Positions 42,598 to 51,419 of a stretch of DNA of 64,000 nucleotides are shown piece after piece (positions within the stretch are counted from its first letter, which is position 1; every line of letters begins with the position of its first letter). The notes under the pieces were generated by a model that ran no database searches, was not told the DNA's origin, and saw nothing but the letters and a program-made list of their open reading frames with translations. A program made the position numbers and the translations under genes. Origin of the DNA: Nonomuraea africana (GTDB lineage: Bacteria; Actinomycetota; Actinomycetes; Streptosporangiales; Streptosporangiaceae); NCBI RefSeq assembly GCF_014873535.1, contig NZ_JADBEF010000001.1, positions 5,456,001 to 5,520,000 of the forward strand, written 5' to 3'.

Positions 42598-43646
42598 TCG
42601 CGGACCTGCGGACCACGCTCCGATCGGCCCCGCTCCGCCGTCCGTGGGGCGATGACGTGCGGCACAACCACGTGATCGTCTGTGAGATCACGCTGGACGA
42701 CGGGCGGAAGGGCACCGGGTTCTCCTGGACGCCGCAGATCGGCGCGCACGCCGTCAAGGCCCTGCTCGACCATGACGTCCGCGAGGCGCTGATCGGCCTG
42801 CCCGCCCACCCCGAGCTGGTCTGGGACCGGCTGTGGCGGCACCTGCGGGAGGCCGGGCCAGGCGGGATCACCACGGTCGCCCTGGCGGGGGTCGATCTGG
42901 CGCTCTGGGACCTGCGCTGCGGCGAGGAGAGCCTCGTGGACGTGCTCGGGCCCCGCCGCGAGAGCGTCCCCGTCTACGGCAGCGGCGTCAACCTGCACTA
43001 CTCGCACGACGAGCTCGCCGCGCAGGCCGGGCGCTGGGCGGCCGCGGGACTGCCGGCGGTCAAGATCAAGGTTGGGCGGCCGGAGCTGGCCGAGGACGTC
43101 GAACGGGTCGCGACGGTGCGCGAGATCGTCGGGCCGGGGACGATCCTGATGATCGACGCCAACCAGCGCTGGGACCTGCACAGAGCCAGGCGCGCGATCG
43201 CCGCGCTCGAGCCGTACGGCCTGCACTGGATCGAGGAGCCGCTCCCGGCCGACGACATCGCCGCCCACGTGGAGCTACGCCGCAGCATCGACGTCCCGGT
43301 GGCCGTGGGCGAGAACGTCTACACCACGTACGGCTTCCGCGACCTGCTGATCGCGGGCGCGTGCGACGTGATCCAGCCCAACGTGGTCAGGGTCGGCGGG
43401 ATCACCCCCTTCCTGCGCATCGCCGAGCTGGCCCGCACCTTCGACGTCCCCGTCTACCCGCATCTGCTGACCGAGCTGTCGGGCCAGCTGGCGCTCTCGC
43501 TCCACCATCCCGCCATGGTGGAGCTGGTCGAGGACGCGTCGCTGGCCGACCTGGGCCTGCTCGCCGAGCCGCACCCCGTGCGGATCAAGGGCGCCGAGCT
43601 GCGGTCGGCGGGCCGTCCGGGGCTGGGGCTGACATGGGCGGGGTGA
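42594..43646 (+). CDS. Mandelate racemase/muconate lactonizing (enolase superfamily) acid-sugar dehydratase
   Basis: The 350-residue enolase-superfamily protein has catalytic Lys157 and Lys159 (VKIKVG), metal ligands at Asp188, Glu214 and Glu240 (IDANQRW, HWIEEP, GENVYTT) and His290 (VYPHLL). This residue set fits the mandelate-racemase subgroup of acid-sugar dehydratases. Between KDG-dehydratase and oxidoreductase genes, a role in dehydrating an aldarate or aldonate is likely; the sugar is not identifiable. It differs from the glucarate dehydratase at 52961, so the two serve different substrates. Confidence 0.85.
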   Translation: MIADLRTTLRSAPLRRPWGDDVRHNHVIVCEITLDDGRKGTGFSWTPQIGAHAVKALLDHDVREALIGLPAHPELVWDRLWRHLREAGPGGITTVALAGVDLALWDLRCGEESLVDVLGPRRESVPVYGSGVNLHYSHDELAAQAGRWAAAGLPAVKIKVGRPELAEDVERVATVREIVGPGTILMIDANQRWDLHRARRAIAALEPYGLHWIEEPLPADDIAAHVELRRSIDVPVAVGENVYTTYGFRDLLIAGACDVIQPNVVRVGGITPFLRIAELARTFDVPVYPHLLTELSGQLALSLHHPAMVELVEDASLADLGLLAEPHPVRIKGAELRSAGRPGLGLTWAG

Positions 43647-45532
43647 CGAAGGTCGTGCTCGCGGGCGCGTACGGCCACGGCCGTTCGCACCTGGAGAACC
43701 TGCGCAGGCTGACCGGGCGGGGCCTGGTCGAGCTGGCGGGGATCTGCGACGTGCGTCCCGTGGACGCCGGCACGCTGGACGGCCTGGGCACCCCCGACCA
43801 GGCGGGCCCGGACGGCCTCGCCGCGCTGATCGAACGCACCGGCGCCGCGATCACGATCGTGTGCACGCCCATCAACACCCATGCCGACCTCGCCGTCACC
43901 GCCCTGCGCGCCGGCTCGCACGTCCTGCTGGAGAAGCCCCCCGCCGCTTCGCTCGCCGATTTCGAGCTGATCGCCTCGGCCCAGCGGGAGAGCGGTCTAG
44001 GCTGCCAGGTCGGCTTCCAGAGCCTCGGTTCCTCCGCCGTGCCCGCGCTGCGCAAGCTGATCTCCTCGGGAGAGCTCGGCGACATCCACGGCATCGGGGT
44101 GGCGGGCGCGTGGGAGCGTCCCGCCGGCTACTTCACCCGTTCGGCCTGGTCGGGCCGGCGCCGGCTGAACGGCCGAGACGTGGTCGACGGCGCGCTCACC
44201 AACCCGTTCGCCCACGCGACCGCCACCGCGCTCGCGGTCGCGGGCGCCGAGGAGCTCGGCTCCGTCGCCTCGGTCGAGCTCGAGCTCTTCCACGCCAACC
44301 CGATCGAGGCCGACGACACCTCCGCCGCCAGGATCAGGCTGGCCGACGGCCGGGTGATCACGGTGGCGGTGACGCTGTGCGCGACGGGACGCACCGAGCC
44401 GTACCTGGTCGTGCACGGCACCGGCGGCACGGCACGGCTCGTCTACACCACCGACGAGCTCAACGGCGTCGTCCATCCACGTGCCGACCTGCTGGAGAAC
44501 CTGGTCGAGCACGTCACGACCGGCGCCGAGCTCCTGGCCCCGCTGGCCAGGACGGGCGCGTTCATGGAGTTCCTCGAGGCGGTACGGCTGGCCCCCGACC
44601 CGCTGCCGATCGCCGAGGAGCACCAGCGGATCCATCCCGACCGGCGCGAGGTGCCGGGCGTGCGGGAGCTGACCGACCTGAGCGCCGGACGCCTGGCGCT
44701 GTTCTCCGAGCTCGGCGCGCCGTGGGCGGGCAGGCGCGAGCTGCGGGTCGAAGGGACCCCGGTCGCCTCCTACGTCTGGCGTCCCGCTCTGCCCGCCACC
44801 GACGCCCCGAGGCCCTACCTGTATCCCGTGCGGACGCGCGGGGGCGTGGAGGTGAGCGAGTTCCACCCCGCCGACCACGTCCACCACCTCGGGGTGAGCC
44901 TGGCCATCGCGGACGTGGGCGGGGTCAACTTCTGGGGCGGAAGGACCTTCGTCGAGGGCAGCGGACCCGCGTGGCTGGGCGACCACGGGCACCAGCGGCA
45001 CGACGTCTTCGAGGAGCTGGACGAGGGGTTCAGGGAGGCGCTGACCTGGGTGGGCCCCGATGGCGCGGCCCTCGCGCGCGAGCAGCGGACCGTGCTGGCC
45101 CGCCCGGCGAGGCAGGCGTGGGCGCTCGACTTCGGTTTCACGCTCACCGTGGCCGAGCCGCTGGAGATCAGGAGCTCGGCGTGCAAGGGACGGCCCGGCG
45201 CGGGCTACGGCGGGTTCTTCTGGCGAGCGCCCATGGCCTCCGCGCACCTGGACGTGTTCACCGCCGAGGCCGAGGGCGAGCACGCCGTGCACGGCAGCGC
45301 GACGCGGTGGCTGGCCATGGTGTCCGGCGCGTGGAGCCTCGTCTTCGTCCAGGTCGGCCCGCCCGACCCGTGGTTCGTGCGGGTGGCGGAGTACCCCGGC
45401 GCGGGCCCCGCACTGGCCTGGGACCGGCCGCTGAAGGTCGCCAGGACGCTGAGCAGACGCGTGGTCACCGTGGTGGCCGACGGCCGGCTCGGCAGGACGG
45501 CCGCGGCGGAGCTGGCGGCCGGGATCGGGTGA
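43634..45532 (+). CDS. Fusion of Gfo/Idh/MocA oxidoreductase and PmoA-like (DUF6807) domain
   Basis: This 632-residue protein joins two domains. Residues 1 to about 365 are a Gfo/Idh/MocA oxidoreductase with AGAYGHGRSHLENL and the EKP motif in VLLEKPPAASLADF. Residues about 375-632 are a PmoA-family/DUF6807 beta-sandwich with YLYPVRTRGGVEVSEFHPAD, HVHHLGVSLAIADVGGVNFW and FGFTLTVAEPLEI. The frame is open throughout, so it is not two genes. ATG 43634 and GTG 43643 (GTGA overlap with the previous stop) are both possible starts. Both families usually act on carbohydrates; the fusion suggests successive or linked steps on one sugar. Confidence 0.85.
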   Translation: MGGVTKVVLAGAYGHGRSHLENLRRLTGRGLVELAGICDVRPVDAGTLDGLGTPDQAGPDGLAALIERTGAAITIVCTPINTHADLAVTALRAGSHVLLEKPPAASLADFELIASAQRESGLGCQVGFQSLGSSAVPALRKLISSGELGDIHGIGVAGAWERPAGYFTRSAWSGRRRLNGRDVVDGALTNPFAHATATALAVAGAEELGSVASVELELFHANPIEADDTSAARIRLADGRVITVAVTLCATGRTEPYLVVHGTGGTARLVYTTDELNGVVHPRADLLENLVEHVTTGAELLAPLARTGAFMEFLEAVRLAPDPLPIAEEHQRIHPDRREVPGVRELTDLSAGRLALFSELGAPWAGRRELRVEGTPVASYVWRPALPATDAPRPYLYPVRTRGGVEVSEFHPADHVHHLGVSLAIADVGGVNFWGGRTFVEGSGPAWLGDHGHQRHDVFEELDEGFREALTWVGPDGAALAREQRTVLARPARQAWALDFGFTLTVAEPLEIRSSACKGRPGAGYGGFFWRAPMASAHLDVFTAEAEGEHAVHGSATRWLAMVSGAWSLVFVQVGPPDPWFVRVAEYPGAGPALAWDRPLKVARTLSRRVVTVVADGRLGRTAAAELAAGIG

Positions 45533-45548
45533 AGGGCTGTGCGCGGCC

Positions 45549-45583
45549 GAGGGGCCGGTGATCGCGATGATCACCGGCCCCTC
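45549..45583. terminator. Bidirectional terminator between convergent operons
   Basis: GAGGGGCCGGTGATC (45549-45563) and GATCACCGGCCCCTC (45569-45583) form a perfect 15-bp stem with a 5-base loop. It lies between the fusion-gene stop (45532) and the uronate dehydrogenase stop (45588), so it can serve both. Confidence 0.85.
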
Positions 45584-45587
45584 GCCG

Positions 45588-46382
45588 TCACCACCGGCCG
45601 CCGAGCTCGCGCAGGGTGAACACCCCACCGGCCCGATCGTGCAGCGGCTCGGTCAGGTCGGGTTCGCCCTGCTCGGCGAGGATGGGGCCCGCGTGCGCCT
45701 CCGAGTCGTCCAGCGACTCGTACCCGATCGCCTTCGCCTCCTCCAGCGACCACCACCGCCGCGTGTTGTCCGACACCCCCCACACCACGTGGTAGCCGGT
45801 CGCCGTCATCGCCGCCTCCATCAGGCGGGCGCAGTCGTCGGGTGACATCCAGGTGGCCAGGCCCCTGGTGTCGGCCGAGCCCTCGTTGCAGGTGCCGAGC
45901 CTGACCACCGTCACGTTCATGCCGAACCTGTCGTGGTACAGGCTGCCCAGCGCCTCCATCACGACCTTGCTCACGCCGTACAGGGTGTCGGGCCGCGGGA
46001 AGGCGTAGTCGGGCAGGTCGCCGCCGTCGGCGGGCCGGGTGTGGAAGCCCGCCGCGTGGTGGCTGCCCATGAGGACGACGTGCCGCACGCCCTCCTGCCG
46101 GGCCGCCTCCATGAGCACGTACGTGCCGTCCATGTTGGCGCGCACGATGTCGGCCCACGGGTGCTCGCGGCTCTGCCCGCCCAGGTGGATCACGGCGTCG
46201 ACACCCTTCATGGCCGCGGCCATGGCGTCGGCGTCGGTGAGGTCGGCGATCACGACCTCCTCGCCTGGGCCCGCCTCCAGCGGGACCACGTCGGACAGGC
46301 GGACGATCCGCCCCTCCCTGGCGAGCCGGGGGCGAAGGAGGGTGCCGACTTTGCCGGCGGCGCCGGTGACAAGGATTCGCAT
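45588..46382 (-). CDS. udh: Uronate dehydrogenase (NAD-dependent)
   Basis: The 264-residue short-chain dehydrogenase has GAAGKVGTLLRP for NAD, the catalytic Tyr and Lys in LYGVSKVVMEAL, and VRLGTCNEG and SPDDCARLMEAA segments typical of bacterial uronate dehydrogenase. It oxidises D-glucuronate or D-galacturonate to the aldaro-lactone, the first step of the oxidative uronate route completed by genes at 50437-54217. ATG 46382 is chosen over farther upstream starts because the Rossmann strand begins there. It is divergent from a sugar importer whose promoter region holds IclR-type palindromes. Confidence 0.88.
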   Translation of the reverse strand: MRILVTGAAGKVGTLLRPRLAREGRIVRLSDVVPLEAGPGEEVVIADLTDADAMAAAMKGVDAVIHLGGQSREHPWADIVRANMDGTYVLMEAARQEGVRHVVLMGSHHAAGFHTRPADGGDLPDYAFPRPDTLYGVSKVVMEALGSLYHDRFGMNVTVVRLGTCNEGSADTRGLATWMSPDDCARLMEAAMTATGYHVVWGVSDNTRRWWSLEEAKAIGYESLDDSEAHAGPILAEQGEPDLTEPLHDRAGGVFTLRELGGRW

Positions 46383-46429
46383 GGGGACTGTTGTACACGC
46401 ATATGACGCGAATTCACATCCATGGAATA

Positions 46430-46505
46430 TTGACGTGATCCAGGCCACTCGTTACGTTCACATGAACGCGAAACACATCCGCGAAACACGTCCACGTATG
46501 TGAAC
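46430..46505 (+). promoter_or_regulatory. Importer promoter with two palindromic operators
   Basis: TTGACG (46430-46435) and TACGTT (46453-46458) have 17-base spacing. GTTCACATGAAC (46456-46467) overlaps the -10, and GTCCACGTATGTGAAC (46490-46505) lies just before the ribosome-binding site AAGGAGG. The 16-base form recurs at 49610-49625 and 52951-52966, in front of IclR and glucarate dehydratase. Together this suggests a small IclR regulon. Confidence 0.6.
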
Positions 46506-46519
46506 AAGGAGGCGGTCTG

Positions 46520-47827
46520 ATGCCACGTCATCTGTTCGGGGCCGCGATTGCCACGGCGCTCGCCGTCACCCTGTCCGGCTGCGGCTCCGGCGGAGGTTCG
46601 GGCGACGACGCCCTGGAGATCTGGATCCGGCAGGCTCCCGACTCCGACTCCGCCAAGACCGCCGTGAAGCTGGCCGACGCCTTCACCAAGGCGAGCGGCG
46701 TCAAGACCAAGGTCGTCGCGCTCTTCGACGACTTCGAGACCAAACTGCAGCAGCAGGCCGCGCAGAAGAACCTGCCCGACATCGTCATCAACGACACCGC
46801 GCAGCTCGGCAACATGCAGTCGCAGGGCTGGCTGCGCGAGGTCGACAGGGCCAAGCTCAAGGGCGGCGACCAGCTGGCCGACCGGGCCTGGCAGGCGGCC
46901 GCGGCCGGCAACGGCAAGTACTACGCGGCGCCGTTCTCCGCCCAGGCGTTCGCCCTGATCATCAGGAAGGACTGGCGGGAGAAGGTCGGCCTGCAGCCCC
47001 CGCAGACCTGGGACGACCTGGGCAAGCTGGCCAAGGCCTTCACCGAGGAGGACCCCGACGGCAACGGGCAGAAGGACACCTTCGGATTCGTCGCCCCCGC
47101 GGGCACCAAGCGCGGCTACGCCTCCTGGTACGCCTCCTCCCTGATCTACGCCAACGGCGGCAACTTCCTCACCGACGCGGGCGGCGGCAAGTTCACCCCG
47201 GCGGTCTCCGACCCCAAGACCGTCGAGGCGGTCAAGTGGCTGCAGGACCAGTTCTGCGTCGCCAAGACCGTCAACCCCGGCGCGGTCAGCAACGACACCA
47301 CCGTCACCCACGAGGTCTTCGAGAAGGGCCAGGGCGGCGTCTACCTGGTCGGCCCGTACGTGCTGGCCAGGTTCGTCAAGAGCATCGGGACCGACAAGCT
47401 CGAGGTCGTCAAGGTGCCCAAGGGCCCCTCGGGCGGTCCCGGCACGCTCGGCGAGGGCGAGAACGTCTACCTCATGGCCGGTTCGGCCAACGAGGAGGGC
47501 CAGCAGAAGTTCGCCGAGTTCGCCGTCTCCCCCGAGGGCCAGCGCATCGGCATGAACAAGGACGCGCCCGGCGCGATCGTCCGCCTGCCCGTGCACAAGG
47601 GCGTGGACATGACGGCCGAGCGGTCCGACCCCCGCTGGAAGGTCTTCCAGGAGGCCTACGCCGACGCGGTCTACAGCTCCCCCGTGCCGAACTGGGCGCC
47701 GATCAGGCAGACCACCGCCGACGCCATCAACGCCGTCTGGGCCGACTGCGGCGCCGACGTCAAGACGGCCATGGACGGCCTGGCCACCAAGCTGACCGCG
47801 GAACTGCAGGCGCAGAAGGCGTCGTGA
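46520..47827 (+). CDS. Sugar/uronate ABC importer, substrate-binding lipoprotein
   Basis: The 435-residue solute-binding protein has a lipoprotein signal ending in LSGC (MPRHLFGAAIATALAVTLSG) and the family segments LPDIVINDTAQLGNM and QTWDDLGKLAKAF. AAGGAGG precedes the ATG. The two permease genes follow with 4-base overlaps. Given uronate dehydrogenase, glucarate dehydratase and KDG dehydratase around it, uronic acids or oligouronides are the likely cargo. No ATPase gene is present. Confidence 0.92.
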   Translation: MPRHLFGAAIATALAVTLSGCGSGGGSGDDALEIWIRQAPDSDSAKTAVKLADAFTKASGVKTKVVALFDDFETKLQQQAAQKNLPDIVINDTAQLGNMQSQGWLREVDRAKLKGGDQLADRAWQAAAAGNGKYYAAPFSAQAFALIIRKDWREKVGLQPPQTWDDLGKLAKAFTEEDPDGNGQKDTFGFVAPAGTKRGYASWYASSLIYANGGNFLTDAGGGKFTPAVSDPKTVEAVKWLQDQFCVAKTVNPGAVSNDTTVTHEVFEKGQGGVYLVGPYVLARFVKSIGTDKLEVVKVPKGPSGGPGTLGEGENVYLMAGSANEEGQQKFAEFAVSPEGQRIGMNKDAPGAIVRLPVHKGVDMTAERSDPRWKVFQEAYADAVYSSPVPNWAPIRQTTADAINAVWADCGADVKTAMDGLATKLTAELQAQKAS

Positions 47828-48750
47828 CCACCACCCTCGCGCGGCCGCCGCAGCGGACGGAACCGCGCCGCCGCCCCAGCACGGGGCGGTGGCGCGGCAC
47901 CGCCGTCGCGTGGCTCTTCCTGGCACCCGCGCTGATCCTCTTCCTGTACTTCAAGTTCATCCCCATGTTCGAGGGCCTGCGGATGAGCTTCTTCAAGGTC
48001 CAGCCGTTCCTCGGCGACGAGTGGGTCGGGCTGGACAACTACCGCACGATCATGTCGGACGACGCGTTCGTCAGCGCCGTCTGGCACAGCGTGCTGCTGG
48101 CCGTGGGCACCACGGTGGGCTCGCTGGTCCTCGGCCTCGCGCTCGCCCTGCTGATCGAGGGCCCCGCCCGCTACCTGTGGTTCGTCAGGACGGCCGCCTT
48201 CCTGCCGGTGGTCACCACCATGGCGGCGGTGGCCGAGGTGTGGCGGATCATGTACCACCCGGGCGACACCGGCCTGATCAACTCCATCCTCGGCTGGGTC
48301 GCGATCGACCCCCAGCCCTTCCTGGCCAGCGAGGACACCTCGCTCTGGTCGATCATGGGCATGAGCATCTGGCGCGGCACGCCGTACGACATGATGATCT
48401 TCCTGGCCGGGCTGGTGGGCATCGACAGGACCCTGTACGAGGCGGCGGCGGTCGACGGGGCCAGCACCTGGTCCAGGCTGCGGCACATCACGCTGCCCGC
48501 GCTGCGGCCGGTCTTCTGGATCCTGTTCACGCTGGCGGCCATCAGGGGTCTGCGCGTGTTCGTCGAGGTCTACGTGCTGACCAACGGCGGGCCCAACGGC
48601 TCGTCCGAGGTGCTCATGACCCTCATCTACAAGCTCGGGTTCCAGCGGAGCGAGCTGGGCATCGCGGCGGCAGGCGGCATCGTGCTGTTCGTCGCCACAC
48701 TCGTGCTCACGGTCGCGGTCCAGCTGATGCGCAGGAGGCAGGCGGCATGA
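47824..48750 (+). CDS. ABC importer permease, MalF type
   Basis: The 308-residue permease starts at GTG 47824, overlapping the binding-protein stop (GTGA). A basic N-terminus is followed by six hydrophobic segments and the EAA loop TLYEAAAVDGASTWSRLRHITLPALRPV. Its stop overlaps the ATG of the MalG-type gene. It forms one importer with its two neighbours. Confidence 0.93.
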   Translation: MTTTLARPPQRTEPRRRPSTGRWRGTAVAWLFLAPALILFLYFKFIPMFEGLRMSFFKVQPFLGDEWVGLDNYRTIMSDDAFVSAVWHSVLLAVGTTVGSLVLGLALALLIEGPARYLWFVRTAAFLPVVTTMAAVAEVWRIMYHPGDTGLINSILGWVAIDPQPFLASEDTSLWSIMGMSIWRGTPYDMMIFLAGLVGIDRTLYEAAAVDGASTWSRLRHITLPALRPVFWILFTLAAIRGLRVFVEVYVLTNGGPNGSSEVLMTLIYKLGFQRSELGIAAAGGIVLFVATLVLTVAVQLMRRRQAA

Positions 48751-49607
48751 GATTCGACAGCGCGCTGGGCCTGGAGTCGAAGAGGGGCCCGCTGGCGACG
48801 ACCGGGAAGATCCTCGTCTACTCGGTGATGGTGCTGGTCTTCACGGGTCCGCTGGTGGGCCTGCTGGTCAGCGCGTTCAGCAAGACGCTCGACCCGACCA
48901 GCTTCTCGCTGTGGCCGGACGAGTTCACGCTGGAGAACTTCACGCAGGCGGCCGACAAGAACGTCTACCTCTACCTGTTCAACTCCTTCGTGGTCGTCGG
49001 GTTCGGCCTCGCCCTGCAGATGGTGGTGAGCGTCTTCGCCGCCTACTCGCTGGCGCGCAAGAAGTTCAGGGGCATGACGTTCGTGCTGCTGATCATGCTG
49101 GCCACGATGATGCTGCCCGAGGAGATCATCGCCATCCCGCTCTCGCTGGTGCTGGCCGATCTGCCGCTCATCCACGCGAACCTGATCGACACCTACGCGG
49201 GCATGATCCTGCCGGTCGGCGCGTGGGGGTTCTCGATCCTCGTCATGACCGAGTTCATGAAGGAGGTGCCGGTCGAGCTGGAGGAGGCGGCGCGGATCGA
49301 CGGCGCGGGCGAGCTGCGCACGTTCTTCACGATCATCCTGCCGCTGTGCAAGCCCGCGCTCGGCGCGATCGGCGTCTTCGGCTTCACCATGATCTGGGAC
49401 CAGTACCTGCTGCCACTGATCGTCGCCAACGAGTCGAGCCACTGGACCCTGCCCATCGCGCTGCGCTCGCTCCGCTCGGACGAGGAGGTGGGCATCGGCA
49501 TCCTGCTGGCCGCCTCGCTCCTCGCGCTGCTGCCCTCGGTGATCGCCTTCCTGGCCTTCCAGCGGCAGTTCATGCGGGGTCTGACCAGCGGCGCTGTCAA
49601 GGGTTAG
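48747..49607 (+). CDS. ABC importer permease, MalG type
   Basis: This 286-residue permease starts at ATG 48747 (ATGA overlap) with MRFDSALGLESKRGPLA before the first membrane helix. The EAA loop is ELEEAARIDGAGELRTFFTIILPLCKPA and the C-terminus FQRQFMRGLTSGAVKG is typical. It completes the importer; the IclR gene follows after 52 bases with its own palindromic site. Confidence 0.93.
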   Translation: MRFDSALGLESKRGPLATTGKILVYSVMVLVFTGPLVGLLVSAFSKTLDPTSFSLWPDEFTLENFTQAADKNVYLYLFNSFVVVGFGLALQMVVSVFAAYSLARKKFRGMTFVLLIMLATMMLPEEIIAIPLSLVLADLPLIHANLIDTYAGMILPVGAWGFSILVMTEFMKEVPVELEEAARIDGAGELRTFFTIILPLCKPALGAIGVFGFTMIWDQYLLPLIVANESSHWTLPIALRSLRSDEEVGIGILLAASLLALLPSVIAFLAFQRQFMRGLTSGAVKG

Positions 49608-49609
49608 AT

Positions 49610-49634
49610 GTCCATGTACATGGATGGCATCCAT
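49610..49634. promoter_or_regulatory. Palindromic operator in front of IclR
   Basis: TCCATGTACATGGA (49611-49624) is a perfect palindrome, and its 16-base frame GTCCATGTACATGGAT (49610-49625) matches the layout of the sites at 46490 and 52951. ATGGATGGCATCCAT (49620-49634) is a second, overlapping palindrome. Its place 26 bases before the IclR start suggests autoregulation. Confidence 0.65.
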
Positions 49635-49659
49635 TATTCTGGCACCCATGGAGCCCTCG

Positions 49660-50406
49660 ATGGTCAAGTCAGCGGAGCGGACGGTCCGAATCCTCGAGGC
49701 CCTGGCCGCCTCACCGGAGCGCCTGACGCTGTCGGAGCTTCAGAAGCGCACCGGCTTCCCGCGCAGCAGCCTGCACGCCCTGATGCGCACGCTGGTCGAG
49801 CTGAAGTGGATCGAGGCCGACGCGGGCAGCTCGGCCTACGGGATCGGGCCGCACGCGCTGCTGACCGGGACCGCCTACCTCGACAAGGACCCGGCGCTGC
49901 CGCTGGCCAACGACGCTCTGGAGGACCTCCGCGAGGAGATCGGGCACACGGTGCACTTCGCCCGGCGCGACGACGGGCACGTGCTCTACCTGGCGACGAG
50001 GGAGTCGCGCGACAGGCACGCGATCTCCAGGGTGGGCCGCAGGCTGCCTGCCAGTGTCACGGCGCTCGGCCAGGCGCTGCTGGCGCAGCTGACCGACGAC
50101 GAGGTGGCCGCACTGCTGCCGGATCCGCTGCCAGCGCTCACCGAGCGGTCGATCACCGACCTTGCCAAGTTCACCGACGAGCTCGACCAGGTCAGGGCGC
50201 GCGGCTACGCGCTCGAACGCGAGCAGGGCACCCCGGGCGTCGCCTGCGTGGCCGTGGCCGTCGACTACCGCATTCCCGCCACCGACGCCATCAGCTGCTC
50301 GATGCCCGCGGACCTGCCCCAGGAGGAGATCGAGCGGATCGCCGAGGCGGTCATCAGGCATACCCGCAGGTTCGCTGCCACTCTGCGCCGGGAGGGCATC
50401 CGATAA
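49660..50406 (+). CDS. IclR-family transcriptional regulator
   Basis: The 248-residue protein has the IclR winged helix (SAERTVRILEALAASPERLTLSELQKRTGFPRSSLHALMRTL) and the effector domain with GHTVHFARRDDGHVLYLA and SVTALGQALLAQL. ATG 49660 is chosen because GGAG lies 6 bases upstream and MVKSAERT is a normal IclR opening; ATG 49648 is possible. Flanked by the uronate importer and KDG dehydratase, it probably senses a uronate or aldarate intermediate. Matching palindromes occur before itself, the importer and glucarate dehydratase. Confidence 0.9.
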   Translation: MVKSAERTVRILEALAASPERLTLSELQKRTGFPRSSLHALMRTLVELKWIEADAGSSAYGIGPHALLTGTAYLDKDPALPLANDALEDLREEIGHTVHFARRDDGHVLYLATRESRDRHAISRVGRRLPASVTALGQALLAQLTDDEVAALLPDPLPALTERSITDLAKFTDELDQVRARGYALEREQGTPGVACVAVAVDYRIPATDAISCSMPADLPQEEIERIAEAVIRHTRRFAATLRREGIR

Positions 50407-50418
50407 TTCATCATCCGG

Positions 50419-50441
50419 CGCATTTTTGGAGGAAAAATGCG
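50419..50441 (+). promoter_or_regulatory. Hairpin presenting the ribosome-binding site of KDG dehydratase copy 2
   Basis: CGCATTTTT (50419-50427) pairs perfectly with AAAAATGCG (50433-50441). The 5-base loop is exactly GGAGG, the Shine-Dalgarno sequence, and the start ATG (50437-50439) lies in the right arm. In RNA this 9-bp, AU-rich stem would hold the start codon paired and could melt easily. As DNA it is also a candidate operator. Confidence 0.6.
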
Positions 50442-51339
50442 TCTTGATGGTGTTCTCTTCTTTCCGGTGACCCCCTTCGCCGCCGACGGCTCCGTGAACA
50501 GCCAGGCCTTGGCCACGCATGTGGCCAAGGGGGTGGCCGCGGGGGCCGGAGGGGTGTTCGCCGCCTGCGGCACCGGCGAGTTCAACGCCCTGAGCCTGGA
50601 CGAGTACGCCACCGTGGTCGCCACCTCGGTCGCCGCCGCCGCCGGCCGGACGCCCGTGCTCTCGGGAGCGGGCGGATCGCTCCCGTTCGCGCAGTCGTGC
50701 GCGCGGGCCGCCGCCGAGGCCGGCGCCGACGGCCTGCTGCTGATGCCGCCCTACCTGGTCTCCGCCCCCGCGACGGGCCTGGTCGAGTACGTACGGCAGG
50801 TCGCCGCCGTCACCGAGCTGCCGATCATCGTCTACCAGCGCGGCACGGCCCGGTTCACCCCGTCGGCGGCGGTCGCCCTCACCAAGCTGCCCAGCGTCAT
50901 CGGCCTCAAGGACGGTCTCGGCGACTTCGACCTGCTCCAGCGGATCATCCTCCGCGTCCGGCAGGCGACCGACCGCGAGTTCACCTTCTTCAACGGCCTG
51001 CCGACGGCCGAGCTGACGGTGCCCGCCTACCGGGGGCTCGGTGTGCCGCTGTACTCCAGCGCGGTGTTCGCCTTCGCCCCCGAGATCGCGCTGGCCTTCT
51101 ACAAGGCGGTGACGGGTGGGGACGAGGTGCTGGTCCAGCGCCTGCTGACCGGGTTCTACCTGCCGCTGGTCGAGCTGCGCGACCTCGTGCCCGGGTATGC
51201 GGTGTCGCTGGTGAAGGCCGGTGTCCGGCTGCGCGGGCTCGACCCGGGCAGCGTGCGCGCCCCGCTGGTGGACGCGGCGCCCGAGCACGTCGCCGCGTTG
51301 GAACGCATCATCGCCACGGGCATGGAGATCGCCGGGTAA
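50437..51339 (+). CDS. kdgD: 5-dehydro-4-deoxyglucarate dehydratase, copy 2
   Basis: The 300-residue enzyme is a DHDPS-superfamily aldolase/dehydratase with Schiff-base Lys in VIGLKDGLGD and Tyr in IIVYQRGT. FFNGLPTAELTVPAYRGLG is shared with copy 1 at 41722. It converts 5-keto-4-deoxyglucarate to 2-oxoglutarate semialdehyde with loss of CO2 and water. The next enzyme, the semialdehyde dehydrogenase, is encoded convergently at 51420. The ribosome-binding site sits in the loop of a start-codon hairpin. Confidence 0.9.
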   Translation: MRLDGVLFFPVTPFAADGSVNSQALATHVAKGVAAGAGGVFAACGTGEFNALSLDEYATVVATSVAAAAGRTPVLSGAGGSLPFAQSCARAAAEAGADGLLLMPPYLVSAPATGLVEYVRQVAAVTELPIIVYQRGTARFTPSAAVALTKLPSVIGLKDGLGDFDLLQRIILRVRQATDREFTFFNGLPTAELTVPAYRGLGVPLYSSAVFAFAPEIALAFYKAVTGGDEVLVQRLLTGFYLPLVELRDLVPGYAVSLVKAGVRLRGLDPGSVRAPLVDAAPEHVAALERIIATGMEIAG

Positions 51340-51371
51340 CCCGAGACCCGGCTCGTGCGGAAGGGGCCGGG

Positions 51372-51418
51372 CCGGTTCGTGCGGGAGAACCGGACCCGGC
51401 TCTCCCGCACGGAACCGG
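51372..51418. terminator. Bidirectional terminator between kdgD and the semialdehyde dehydrogenase
   Basis: CCGGTTC plus GTGCGGGAGA (51372-51388) pair with TCTCCCGCAC and GAACCGG (51401-51418), 17 pairs with one bulged G at 51411. The loop is 12 bases and itself GC-rich. It fills the space between two convergent stops. Confidence 0.85.
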
Positions 51419-51419
51419 T

